From: Taishania sp036758285
Lineage (GTDB): Bacteria > Bacteroidota > Bacteroidia > Flavobacteriales_D > Crocinitomicaceae
NCBI GenBank assembly: GCA_036758285.1
Contig: DAIOWV010000002.1
Location: 34,812 to 98,811, forward strand
Reading direction: 5' to 3'
Length of the DNA: 64,000 bases
Both the position numbers and the translations under genes were made by a program. Below are positions 18,092-27,931 of the stretch, piece after piece. Numbering within the stretch: the first letter of the stretch is position 1; every line of letters starts with the position of its first letter. A model generated the notes under the pieces. That model did not search any database, was not told where the DNA came from, and was given only the letters and a program-made list of their open reading frames with translations.

Positions 18092-18115
18092 CTTACTTCT
18101 TAGATATCTTTAAGA

Positions 18116-21100
18116 TTACAATAAAGTTATTTTTTTAATTACGATACCTTCATTTGTTGAGATTTTAAGGGTATAAATTCCTGTTTCTCCTCTTAGATTA
18201 ATTTCAGTATTCGTTTGATTATCAAAGTGAATTACATCGATTATTTTACCTGTCACATCCATTACTTCAATGGTAGTATTTGTATATGCTTTTGGTAAAG
18301 CAACTGTAATATTTCCACTTGTCGGATTTGGATAAATATCTATTTCTTTAATAGTTAAAGATTTTGTAGATAAACCTGAAATTACTTCACAATTAGAAAT
18401 ACTAGTACATCCATTTTTAGTAATTTCAACATAATAGCTTCCATCTTCTGTAACTGTGAAAGTTCGATTTGTTTCACCCGCAATTTGTTGATTGTTTATA
18501 CAGTTGTACCATTGATAAGTTGCTCCAGTTTCTGTTGCAGTTAGTATTTCATTTGAAAGAGAAATAGCATCTGATGGTAACGAATTAATTGTCAAATTTA
18601 ATGTAATGATACTATCACAACCTGTAATTGAGCTTTGTAATGTAATTTGATCCTGTGTGGAAGTTGTATAATGCCTTGTCGTATTTCCAACATTCCATGT
18701 GAATGAACCACAAGCAGTTTCATTTACCATTGTATTTTGACTTGTATTAATCGTTAAATTTAATGTAATTATCGAATCACAAATGTTTGGATCTAAACTT
18801 TGAATTGTTCCAGTATATGTATTTGTTGATGTTAGTGTTTGACCAGTAACATACCAATAGTAACTATTGCAATTAGTAACAGTTTCTGTTTTTGTAGGTG
18901 AAGATAATATTGTAACTGTCCACCTCACTAAACTATCACATCCTGAAACGTTTTGTAAAAACAATGTATCAACATATGTCCCTGGAATTGTGTGTGTAAT
19001 TGTACTATTTGGAATTGTAAAGCTTCCACACTCATCCGCTGTTTTTTGTGTAACTCCAGTAGTTGACTGATTAATTGTCAAATTTAAAGTAATGGTACTG
19101 TCACATCCAGTAACTGTGCTTTGTAATGTAATTTGATCTTGTGTCGAAGCTGTATAATTTCTTGTTGTATTTCCAACGTTCCATGTAAATGAACCACAAG
19201 CTGTTTCATTTACAGTAGTGTTGTAACTTGTGTTAATTGTCAAATTTAAAGTCACGATTGAATCACAACCTACATGATTGACAATTGTATCTCTGTAAAC
19301 TCCCGATTGAGTGTAACTAACATTATTAAGTGGCCATGTATATGAGTCACAAGCAGAAATAGTTAAGTTATTTACAGAAGGAAGTTTAAACGTAATATTA
19401 TAAGTGATGATACTATCACAACCATTCGCTGCAATCAATGTGTCTCTAAAAATTGAAGTAGAGCTTGGATTCGTAGACGTTGATGTAAATGTTAATGAAG
19501 ATCCTGCTACGTTATAAGTATTTCCACATACTTGATCATTCACTGTTCTATGAACTACTGGTTTGATTGTCAGTTTTAAATACGCAATAGAATCACATCC
19601 TCCAGAAGATTGTCCATAGATAAAACTAGGATATGATCCAGCAACAGTTGAAGCGTTGTAGGTTACTCCATTTATCCATGTATAACTTCCACAATTGGTA
19701 ATTTCATCTTCTCTCTCAAATTGATTTACTAAATGAACAGTTACAGGAGTTCTGTAAACACTTTCTTGACCTCCAGTCCATGTTGCTAAGTAATACGTTG
19801 TTCCATCAACTAATGGTGTACTCACATTTAAATAGGTACCTCCAGTTGGAACATTATAGTATCGAACTCCTGTTACTTGTGAATACACAATGTGCATTAC
19901 AGCAGGAGAACTAGCAGCACAAAAGTATTGATTTTCAGCAGCAGTAGGGGGACGTAATGAGAATAAAATCTTAGCCATTCTCATTCTGTCTTGACCAAAT
20001 ATTGTTGAAAAACTTCCTAAGGCAAAAATATCTTTTGATGTTTCGTTATAATCAGAAAACTCCATAATTCGTTCATCTGACATTAGGGCACCAATACTGT
20101 TGGTAATTGTTGTGTTCAGCTGACCGCCATAATTAATGACTGCCATATTTTTACTGTTTGTATTGCCATCATAACCATTCGTAGATTGTAAACTCAATAA
20201 AATAATGGTATCGTTGATACGCTTAATTTTATAAACTTCATCAGAAATACCTAATTTACCTTGAAAATTTGCAGTATTTATACTGATTCCATTGTTATGT
20301 GTAACCATGAAAAGACCATTTACATTAACGGAGGAAGCTCCGCCTTGTGGTTTTGCAGATGAAAATTTACCAGCGAAAATTATTTGACTTCCAATATTAA
20401 TACCTTGTATGTCATTTACGTACGGTGCAAAACCATTTCCAACGGCACCTCCGTTCTTCATCCAATCATCAACATTTCCGTTTACTGAAACATCAACTAC
20501 TTTACAAATACCTCCGAAAGGAGTACTTACACCGTTTCTAGTTATAGAAGTAAAATGTCCACCTATAAATAAATTACCATATAATAATTTCATTGAATTA
20601 ATAGCACCATTGAAATTAGGATAATGCTGAGCTGCATAGGAACCGTCTGTTTCTATTTTTGTAGTTAAATTTGCCCCTAGTCCTGTTGTTGTTATGTTTG
20701 CACGCATGAGATAAGATTTACCACCAATGCTGGAAAAACTACCTCCGATATATAATTTTGAACCCACAGATACCATTGACTTAACAATACCTCCGTTTCC
20801 TGAAGCGATATTAACATGATCAGTTGAACTATTAAGCTGGACACCCGTTGTTAAATGTAAATAAGCAAAGTGAGGTTTCGTACCGTTTGTATAGGCAACT
20901 AATAATCCGTTATTTATTTTAATCATAGCTGTAGCCTGATCGGTGATTGTAGGTAAAAAGTCTGTCATCAATTCACCAGTAGCATCAAATTTTAATACAC
21001 TTGCACGAATTTCTCCATCGTAAGAAGTAAAATTTCCACCAACATAAGTTTCTGATCCGTTTCGAACGATAGTTTGAACTGTTCCGTTAAATCCTTTTCC

Positions 21101-22426
21101 TTGATTAAACGTAAAATCAATGTTACCCAAAGTTGCTCCTGTTTTGCAAATTCTTCCTACAGTTTTTGTTCCCATTTGGGCAAAATTCCCTCCAATTATA
21201 GCTTTCCCATCAGCTAAAAGCGTAAACTTTGTATTCATAGCTGCACCCATTGATGGTAATGCATGAGTAGATTGAATGGCTCCATTCGCATTATGCACAT
21301 AAAAAACTGGCGTAATAACTAATCCGACACGGCTAGAAACTAATGCCACAATATTTCCAGAAGCATCAATTTGAAAATCTTTTACATACGACAAGTTTTG
21401 TCCAGGATGCTGATAAATTTGTGTTCGGGTAGCAAAAGTTGGATCCACCAAACCATCTGCATTTAATCGTGTGATATTGTAGTTTTCTGCGATAGCAGTG
21501 GGATTCACTTTTGTAAAATCACCAAAAATTATTAATTTATTCGTATCGACTACTTTTACTTTAACTACCGCTGCATTTGGAGAAATGATAATTCCACTTG
21601 CAGAATGATACATATAGTTTTGATCTAAAACCAATTGATTGTTGAATTTTGCAACGTGTTTGAAATCGCGTCCATTCGCTACATAGTGAAAAGCACCTCC
21701 TACATAAATATTGTCAGAAGCATCGACTGAAATCGACACAATTTCAGGTGTAATTGAACTAGAATTCACTGTTGCTGAAGTAGATGTTACCCCTCTAACA
21801 AATACACCAGTTGTACCATTAATAATGGCCAACGAAAACGCTTCATTACTTGAATTGTATAAAGAATTAAACGTCCCTCCAACGACATAGTTACCATCAG
21901 ACAAACGTGCAATTGAAGCGATTTTAGCTGCATTGGAATTAGAGTAAATCACTCCTGATGTACCTAAATCACTAGTGTTAGCGAAAGACTGATCTACAGT
22001 TCCGTCTGCATTTATACGACAAATTCCCCTACTAACAAAACTATTGTTAAAAGTACTAAAGCTACCCACAACCACAATTTTACCATCACTTTGTAGTAGT
22101 CCATCATATACTGATCCTAGATTGTTGCTACTAAACCCTACAGAATGATTAAAGGTTGGATCTAGTTCTCCATTTGCTAATAAACGTGCAATTCCACCAA
22201 CTGGTTTTCCATTGTAAGTTAGATAAGACCCAAGTACAATCAATTTTCCATCAGGCTGTTCGATTGTTTTTCTAACTTCACCATTGAATATTCCTCCAGC
22301 AAAACCATCTCTGTTTCCTGCATCTGTAGATTGTATCTGATAGCCGACATCAAGGGTTAATGTGTTTTGAGAATGAAGGATTACACTTATTAAACAGAAT
22401 AATAGTAGTAATGATTTTTTTTTCAT
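18116..22426 (-). CDS. T9SS cargo protein with delta-60 repeats and type A sorting domain
   Basis: Secreted surface protein of 1436 residues. The chosen ATG (22426) opens a signal peptide MKKKSLLLLFCLISVILHSQ; the TTG-started extension upstream is rejected. The first ~830 residues carry repeats of the delta-60/beta-propeller kind (motifs such as DGKIVVVGSFSTFN, INADGTVDQSF, DPTFATRTQ). Next is a Cys/Thr-rich region of adhesin-like modules each ending GCDSIITLNLTIN, two of them near-duplicates. The last ~80 residues are a Por-secretion-tail type A sorting domain (YPNPTSGNITV ... GIYTLKI). Such domains direct export by the type IX machine encoded at 47-53 kb. Role beyond surface display is unknown. 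Confidence 0.9.
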   Translation of the reverse strand: MKKKSLLLLFCLISVILHSQNTLTLDVGYQIQSTDAGNRDGFAGGIFNGEVRKTIEQPDGKLIVLGSYLTYNGKPVGGIARLLANGELDPTFNHSVGFSSNNLGSVYDGLLQSDGKIVVVGSFSTFNNSFVSRGICRINADGTVDQSFANTSDLGTSGVIYSNSNAAKIASIARLSDGNYVVGGTFNSLYNSSNEAFSLAIINGTTGVFVRGVTSTSATVNSSSITPEIVSISVDASDNIYVGGAFHYVANGRDFKHVAKFNNQLVLDQNYMYHSASGIIISPNAAVVKVKVVDTNKLIIFGDFTKVNPTAIAENYNITRLNADGLVDPTFATRTQIYQHPGQNLSYVKDFQIDASGNIVALVSSRVGLVITPVFYVHNANGAIQSTHALPSMGAAMNTKFTLLADGKAIIGGNFAQMGTKTVGRICKTGATLGNIDFTFNQGKGFNGTVQTIVRNGSETYVGGNFTSYDGEIRASVLKFDATGELMTDFLPTITDQATAMIKINNGLLVAYTNGTKPHFAYLHLTTGVQLNSSTDHVNIASGNGGIVKSMVSVGSKLYIGGSFSSIGGKSYLMRANITTTGLGANLTTKIETDGSYAAQHYPNFNGAINSMKLLYGNLFIGGHFTSITRNGVSTPFGGICKVVDVSVNGNVDDWMKNGGAVGNGFAPYVNDIQGINIGSQIIFAGKFSSAKPQGGASSVNVNGLFMVTHNNGISINTANFQGKLGISDEVYKIKRINDTIILLSLQSTNGYDGNTNSKNMAVINYGGQLNTTITNSIGALMSDERIMEFSDYNETSKDIFALGSFSTIFGQDRMRMAKILFSLRPPTAAENQYFCAASSPAVMHIVYSQVTGVRYYNVPTGGTYLNVSTPLVDGTTYYLATWTGGQESVYRTPVTVHLVNQFEREDEITNCGSYTWINGVTYNASTVAGSYPSFIYGQSSGGCDSIAYLKLTIKPVVHRTVNDQVCGNTYNVAGSSLTFTSTSTNPSSTSIFRDTLIAANGCDSIITYNITFKLPSVNNLTISACDSYTWPLNNVSYTQSGVYRDTIVNHVGCDSIVTLNLTINTSYNTTVNETACGSFTWNVGNTTRNYTASTQDQITLQSTVTGCDSTITLNLTINQSTTGVTQKTADECGSFTIPNSTITHTIPGTYVDTLFLQNVSGCDSLVRWTVTILSSPTKTETVTNCNSYYWYVTGQTLTSTNTYTGTIQSLDPNICDSIITLNLTINTSQNTMVNETACGSFTWNVGNTTRHYTTSTQDQITLQSSITGCDSIITLNLTINSLPSDAISLSNEILTATETGATYQWYNCINNQQIAGETNRTFTVTEDGSYYVEITKNGCTSISNCEVISGLSTKSLTIKEIDIYPNPTSGNITVALPKAYTNTTIEVMDVTGKIIDVIHFDNQTNTEINLRGETGIYTLKISTNEGIVIKKITLL
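18585..18760 (-). repeat. Internal repeat copy A (period 486 bases)
   Basis: About 175 bases closely matching 19071-19246. It encodes the module NETACGSFTWNVGNTTR, then a TQDQITLQS segment and GCDSIITLNLTIN. The copies differ mainly by scattered single-base changes. Confidence 0.85.
19071..19246 (-). repeat. Internal repeat copy B
   Basis: Partner of 18585-18760, offset by 486 bases at both ends, so the two copies are collinear without indels. A duplication of a whole adhesin-like module with later divergence is the simple reading. Confidence 0.85.
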
Positions 22427-22450
22427 TTTAAATTTATTTTGAATTGACTT

Positions 22451-22458
22451 CAAATGTA
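22451..22458 (-). promoter_or_regulatory. -7 element TACATTTG of the 1436-aa cargo gene
   Basis: Exact TAnnTTTG match on the minus strand, 25 bases before the ATG at 22426. Confidence 0.5.
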
Positions 22459-22632
22459 ATTCATCACTGCTTTTTTGAATTAGCTACTTTATGAAACTGA
22501 TGATTTGACACATAAAAGTGTGTTTTGGATTTACAAGATTTTTTCATTTATAATTTTTTGAAAATCTGATTTTCATTAAAAATAAATTCATTTGCTCTTG
22601 TTTATTTAAATTTAACAGTTTGAGACAGATTA

Positions 22633-22670
22633 AACAAAAAGGGATTGCTTTTACACAATCCCTTTTTGTT
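22633..22670 (-). terminator. Terminator after the LamG-LRR cargo gene
   Basis: Perfect 15-bp stem (22633-22647 with 22656-22670) rich in A/T at its base, with an 8-base loop. It lies 47 bases past the stop of the minus-strand gene ending at 22717 and upstream of the next cargo gene. Confidence 0.8.
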
Positions 22671-22716
22671 ATGAAAAAAAATTACCTTTCCTCCTTTTGC
22701 TATCGTTTGAAAGGTA

Positions 22717-24225
22717 TTATTTTTTGATAATTCTTGTTATACCACTGCTTTTTTGGTTTTCAGTTTTCACAATATAAACGCCATTTTCTTGATTGCTCAA
22801 ATCTATGGAGTTGGTATTGTTTATTTCCAAAACTAAGCGTCCACTCATGTCAAATACTTGTACATTCCCGAATTCACTAAAATAAGTTACTCCTGTCGTT
22901 GGATTTGGATAAACCGATAAATTATTATTCTCTAAATCAGAAATACTAAGAACAGTAGCACAATCTTCACTGTAGGATGTCCACCAATTTTTAATGAAGC
23001 CATTAGCAGTTGTCCAGTTGTTGTTACTATATGTCGTATCGTCAACTTGAATACATGCAAGATCTGGATTAATATCTGATTGCAGCAATTCAATACTGCT
23101 ATTGTTACCATTGGCAAGATTTAAACTTGTTAACTTATTATCGCGGCACGAGAATTCTTTAAGGAATATATTTGTACTTAAATCCAAAGATGTAAGTTGA
23201 TTCTGATCACAATACATTTTTTCAATGCTATCATTCAATACTAGACTTGTTAATTGATTAGCATGACAAAACAAGGTCTTAACTCTTTTGTTTGAACTAA
23301 TATTTAAAGTTGTTAACTGATTTTGACCACAAGATAAATTTGTAACATTGACGAATTTTTCAATTCCAGTCAAATCAGCGATGTTTTTATTATTAAGCCC
23401 TAAATATCCTGTTGTAGCAGCAGCTTCATAACATTGAATTTCACCATCACCATTTGTGTCAATTGCAGGGGTATAGTTCAATAATTCATTTTTGAAATTA
23501 GCATCAGGAATGTTTACATTACAAGGATCAAAAATGTGTTGAATTTCTGTTAAGGGTAAAGCTTTTTTATAAACTCGTATGTCATCAATATCTCCATAGA
23601 GTGAACTTGGTTAAGAGTTATTAAAACCAGTAAAATAAATTGCATTGCTAGGTGATGAAGGCATGTCGAAATTATGGCTTCTCGACACAATCTCTGCACC
23701 GTCAAAATAACCTTTGATAAATCCACTTGTGCCAAACTTCCAAGAAACTGCAAAATGATGCCATTCACCTGAAATTGGAATTCCTGTATTTCCAACTTGA
23801 GCACCACCAACATTATTATTTTGATATGACAGGACTTTAATTTGTCCACTTGAATTTATCGCCAAAACAACCCCTTCAGAATAACTAAGGTTTCCATTTG
23901 ACCAAAATATTAATGGTTTGTCAGTGCCGAAAGCACTCTGCCCTGTACCATTATACTTAAACCAAACTGAAATTGTTCCTTCCAACATCAAATCAGCTTT
24001 GTTGTCTTGGATATTAACATACACAGCACCGTGACCAGCATTCAATTGAGCAGCACTATGAAATGTATTGTTTCTATCATTTGTAAGTGAAATTCTTGTT
24101 GTACTTACATTGAAATCAGTAGCGTCAAGGGATCCTGTGAAATCGTGAGAGTAAATTGGGGACTCTGATTGTGCAAACATAAATTGCGTACATAAAACAG
24201 ATAATAATAGTAATGTTTTTTTCAT
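22717..24225 (-). pseudogene. LamG / leucine-rich T9SS cargo gene interrupted by an in-frame stop
   Basis: One reading frame of about 500 codons broken by a single TAA at 23611-23613. Upstream part (ATG 24225): signal peptide MKKTLLLLSVLCTQFMFAQ and a LamG/concanavalin-like domain. Past the stop, in the same frame, come the missing LamG end (LYGDIDDIRVYKKALPLTEI), a linker, short Cys-containing leucine-rich repeats (NQLTSLDLS), and a type A T9SS sorting domain (VYPNPTTG ... GVYIVKTENQ). Because both halves stay in frame and the LamG fold spans the stop, a point nonsense change (or sequencing error) is more likely than two genes. If real, the N-terminal product lacks its sorting domain. Separate calls would be 23611-24225 and 22717-23481 (ATG start). 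Confidence 0.8.
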
Positions 24226-24484
24226 ATTGTTAATTTTTAAAAACAAATGAAGTGTATTTGAAAATAATTTGAATCTGGAATTTATGTAACCGCTATATCA
24301 CTTTATGAAAATGGACTTTTAGTTTATTATTTTTTTAATAGAAATCGAATAATAAGCATTGTAAAAGTTTGCTTAATTGTGTAGAATCATTTTAAATTGA
24401 ACAAATTAACTTTATTTAATATTGTATCTCTGAAAAACTCACTAACTTGTAGTGATTAAACAAAACGGACAAAATAAAATAGAT

Positions 24485-26758
24485 ATGGTATTCGATTTAG
24501 ATATGATTAAAAAGGTGTACGAGCGTTATCCCGAACGTATCGCTGCGGCTAGAAAAATTGTAGGAAAACCTTTAACTCTTTCTGAAAAAATTCTTTATAC
24601 ACACCTGTGGGATGGAAATGCTACTTCAGAATATGAAAGAGCAAAGTCGTATGTTGATTTTGCCCCAGACAGGGTCGCAATGCAAGATGCAACTGCACAA
24701 ATGGCTTTGTTACAGTTTATGCAAGCTGGAAAAACTAAAGTTTCTGTTCCCTCAACAGCACATTGTGATCACTTGATTCAGGCAAAAGTTGGTGCAGATA
24801 AAGATCTTCAAGATGCATTGAATAAAAGCAGTGAGGTTTTTAATTTCTTAAGCTCAGTTTGTAATAAATATGGAATCGGTTTCTGGAAACCAGGTGCAGG
24901 AATTATTCATCAAGTAGTTTTAGAAAATTATGCATTTCCAGGAGGAATGATGATAGGTACTGATTCACACACAGTAAATGCAGGCGGATTAGGAATGGTT
25001 GCTGTTGGTGTTGGTGGTGCTGATGCGGTTGACGTAATGGCAGGAATGGCTTGGGAATTGAAAATGCCGAAATTGATTGGTGTTAAATTAACAGGAAAAC
25101 TGAACGGTTGGACTGCACCCAAAGATGTAATTCTTAAAGTAGCAGGAATATTGACAGTGAAAGGTGGAACTGGAGCAATTGTTGAATATTTCGGAGAAGG
25201 AGCAGAGGCTATGTCTTGTACTGGAAAAGGAACTATTTGTAACATGGGTGCTGAAATTGGTGCTACAACATCCACTTTTGGTTATGATGATTCTATGAGA
25301 AGATATTTATCGGCAACAGGTCGTCAAGAAGTAGTTGATGCAGCAGATAAAATTGCAGAACACTTAACTGGAGATCCCGAGGTTTATGCAAATCCTGAAA
25401 AATATTTTGATCAGGTGATTGAAATTAATTTATCAGAACTGACACCACATTTAAATGGTCCTTTTACTCCCGATTTGGCAACACCAGTAGCGGAGTTTAG
25501 AGAAAAAGCAATTGCGAATGATTGGCCTTTAGATATTGAATGGGCGTTAATTGGCTCATGTACCAATTCATCTTATGAGGATTTATCAAGAGCAGCGTCA
25601 ATTGTTGAAGATGCTGTGAGTAAAGGTGTTAAGCCAAAAGCAATTTTAGGAATTAATCCAGGTTCTGAACAAGTTCGCTATACGGCTGAAAGAGATGGTT
25701 TTATCGATACGTTTAAGAAATTTGAATCTGCAAGAATCTTTACAAACGCATGTGGACCTTGTATTGGACAATGGGATCGTGAAGGTGCTGAAAAACAAGA
25801 GAAAAATTCGATTATCCATTCATTTAACAGAAATTTCGCGAAACGTGCAGACGGAAATCCCAATACTCATGCTTTTGTAGCTTCTCCTGAAATGGTTGCA
25901 GCTGTTGCAATAGCAGGACGTCTAGACTTTAATCCAATTACGGATACATTAACTAATGAAAAAGGTGAACAAATAAAATTGAATGAACCAACAGGGTTTG
26001 AATTACCTTCAAAAGGATTTGATGTTAAAGATAATGGGTATCAAGAACCTGCAATTGACGGTTCTGGTATTATTGTAGATGTAAAAGCAGATTCAGATCG
26101 TTTGCAAATATTAGAAGAGTTTCCTGCTTGGGATGGTAAAAATATAACAGGAGCCAAATTATTAATCAAAGCGTTTGGTAAGTGTACAACCGATCATATC
26201 TCAATGGCTGGTCCTTGGTTACGTTATCGTGGACATTTGGATAATATTTCAAATAACATGCTCATTGGTGCTGAGAATGCTTTTGGTGGTGCGACGAATG
26301 AGGTTGTGAATCAACTAACAGGTTCAAAAGGGGAAGTGCCAGCAACACAGCGTGCATACAAAGCAGCAGGTATTCCTACAATTGTTGTTGGTGATCAAAA
26401 TTATGGAGAAGGTTCTTCGCGTGAGCATGCAGCAATGGAGCCTCGTCATTTAGGAGTGAAAGCTGTTATTGTGAAGTCTTTTGCTCGTATACATGAAACC
26501 AACCTGAAAAAACAAGGGATGTTAGGATTAACGTTTGCAAATGAAGCAGACTACGATAAAATTAAAGAAGATGATACTTTCAATTTTATTGATTTGGTTG
26601 AATTTGCTCCAGGTAAACAATTAACATTGGAAATTGTACATGCAGATGGTTCGAAAGAAACAATTAAATTAAATCACACTTATAACGATCAACAAATTGA
26701 ATGGTTTAAAGCTGGTTCAGCGTTGAATTTGATTAAAAAAGAAAATGCAAAAGCGTAG
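24485..26758 (+). CDS. acnA: AcnA-type aconitate hydratase
   Basis: [4Fe-4S] aconitase of the mitochondrial-like type, 757 residues, TCA cycle. The ATG at 24485 (MVFDLDMIKKVYERYPERI) is preferred over a GTG at 24452 because family members start here. Cluster cysteines: Cys359 in GSCTNSSYEDL, Cys423 and Cys426 in ACGPCIGQW. Substrate motifs TDSHTVNAGGLG and the C-terminal swivel GDQNYGEGSSREHAAMEPR are intact. It lacks the AcnB N-terminal helical domain. A near-consensus TATCTCTG lies at 24425-24432. It co-exists with AcnB 7 kb away; the pair may be differently regulated, but nothing in the sequence proves it. Confidence 0.96.
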   Translation: MVFDLDMIKKVYERYPERIAAARKIVGKPLTLSEKILYTHLWDGNATSEYERAKSYVDFAPDRVAMQDATAQMALLQFMQAGKTKVSVPSTAHCDHLIQAKVGADKDLQDALNKSSEVFNFLSSVCNKYGIGFWKPGAGIIHQVVLENYAFPGGMMIGTDSHTVNAGGLGMVAVGVGGADAVDVMAGMAWELKMPKLIGVKLTGKLNGWTAPKDVILKVAGILTVKGGTGAIVEYFGEGAEAMSCTGKGTICNMGAEIGATTSTFGYDDSMRRYLSATGRQEVVDAADKIAEHLTGDPEVYANPEKYFDQVIEINLSELTPHLNGPFTPDLATPVAEFREKAIANDWPLDIEWALIGSCTNSSYEDLSRAASIVEDAVSKGVKPKAILGINPGSEQVRYTAERDGFIDTFKKFESARIFTNACGPCIGQWDREGAEKQEKNSIIHSFNRNFAKRADGNPNTHAFVASPEMVAAVAIAGRLDFNPITDTLTNEKGEQIKLNEPTGFELPSKGFDVKDNGYQEPAIDGSGIIVDVKADSDRLQILEEFPAWDGKNITGAKLLIKAFGKCTTDHISMAGPWLRYRGHLDNISNNMLIGAENAFGGATNEVVNQLTGSKGEVPATQRAYKAAGIPTIVVGDQNYGEGSSREHAAMEPRHLGVKAVIVKSFARIHETNLKKQGMLGLTFANEADYDKIKEDDTFNFIDLVEFAPGKQLTLEIVHADGSKETIKLNHTYNDQQIEWFKAGSALNLIKKENAKA

Positions 26759-26784
26759 TTGGATTTAAAAAATAAGTAATAATA

Positions 26785-26819
26785 AAAAAGCCGATAAAGG
26801 TATTTTTTGTCGGCTTTTT
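26785..26819. terminator. Bidirectional terminator between acnA and murB
   Basis: 11-bp stem with one G-U pair (26785-26795 with 26809-26819), A-run on the left and T-run on the right, between convergent genes. The core is AAAAAGCCGAT. Confidence 0.8.
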
Positions 26820-26837
26820 AGTGTTTAATTTGTTTAT

Positions 26838-27848
26838 TTATAGAATATTCACTTCTCTTTCCAATGTTACTCCAAATTTATTTTGAACATCTTGTAAAAT
26901 TTGTTCCGATAGGGTAAATATTTCATTTCCAGTTGCCCCTCCATAGTTAACTAAGACCAATGCTTGTAATTTATGCACACCAAAAGTCGAAAAAGTTTTA
27001 CCTTTCCATCCTGCTTTCTCAATTAACCAACCAGCAGCCAACTTTACTGAATTTTCACCAGAAGGATAAAACGGTATATCAGGATGTTTTAATTTCAACT
27101 CCTCTGCCACTTCTTTCTTGATAACAGGATTTTTGAAAAAACTCCCAGCATTTCCTAGTTCTTTCGGATTTGGAAGCTTACTGTTTCGAATAGAAATAAC
27201 AGCATTACTTATATCTTTTATTGTTGGATTAGTAACTTCCATTTTTCTTAATTCTTCTTCAATTACTCCATATGAAGTATTTAATTGATGTTCCTTCGAA
27301 AGTTTATAAGTAACATTTAAAATGATGTATTGATTTTTTAATGCTTGCTTAAAAATACTTTCACGATAACCAAAGTTACATGATTGATTATCAAAAACAT
27401 GTACTTCTCCCGATTCAATGTGATATGCTTCAAGAGAATGAAAAACATCTTTTATTTCTTTTCCGTATGCACCAATATTTTGCATGGGACTTGCACCTAC
27501 ATTCCCAGGTATCAAGGATAGATTCTCAAGACCTCCAAGATTGAGATTGATTGTTCGGATAACAAATGAGTGCCAATTTTCTCCAGCACCAGCCTTGACG
27601 AAAACATCATTTCCTTCTTTATGAACGATTTCAAATCCCAGAATTTCATTCTTCAATATTAATCCATCAAAATCTTTAGTGAATAAAATATTACTTCCTC
27701 CACCAAGAATCATGTAGGGCAATTCTTTCTCTTTTACACTGAAAATTTGCTTCAATTCTTCCACATTCGAAAACGAAGTGAATTGTTTTGCTTGAACTGA
27801 AATGCCAAACGTATTATAAGATTTGAGATCTACATTGTGTGTTATCAT
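26838..27848 (-). CDS. murB: MurB, UDP-N-acetylenolpyruvoylglucosamine reductase
   Basis: FAD/NADPH enzyme making UDP-MurNAc for peptidoglycan; cytoplasmic. Motifs: YNTFGI (11-16), FAD loop LGGGSNILF (48-56), PGNVGASPMQNIGAYG (115-129), Arg162 in GYRES, proton donor Ser236 in GNAGSFFKNP, and a C-terminal LEREV with the catalytic Glu. At 336 residues with the GYRES segment it is the longer, E. coli-like type I form. The ATG lies 5 bases past a TATTTTTG element, so the message is probably leaderless. Confidence 0.96.
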   Translation of the reverse strand: MITHNVDLKSYNTFGISVQAKQFTSFSNVEELKQIFSVKEKELPYMILGGGSNILFTKDFDGLILKNEILGFEIVHKEGNDVFVKAGAGENWHSFVIRTINLNLGGLENLSLIPGNVGASPMQNIGAYGKEIKDVFHSLEAYHIESGEVHVFDNQSCNFGYRESIFKQALKNQYIILNVTYKLSKEHQLNTSYGVIEEELRKMEVTNPTIKDISNAVISIRNSKLPNPKELGNAGSFFKNPVIKKEVAEELKLKHPDIPFYPSGENSVKLAAGWLIEKAGWKGKTFSTFGVHKLQALVLVNYGGATGNEIFTLSEQILQDVQNKFGVTLEREVNIL

Positions 27849-27852
27849 ATTT

Positions 27853-27860
27853 CAAAAATA
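27853..27860 (-). promoter_or_regulatory. -7 element TATTTTTG, murB, leaderless spacing
   Basis: On the minus strand TATTTTTG is followed by AAAT and then ATG, placing the start codon 5 bases past the final G, the same geometry as at menD and the acyl-CoA reductase gene. Confidence 0.6.
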
Positions 27861-27931
27861 ATGAATACTAACCTTGAATGCGCTGTTTAGACTTTCTTTT
27901 ACTAACATTTCAAAGTTAGATTCATATTCTA

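Noticed and set aside
23550..23849. 99-aa minus-strand frame over the in-frame stop
   Set aside because: It is in a different phase from the LamG-LRR frame, has no signal peptide or motif, and does not restore the gene.
24928..25275. 115-aa minus-strand frame in acnA
   Set aside because: Antisense shadow of a clear aconitase; no promoter or conserved motif.
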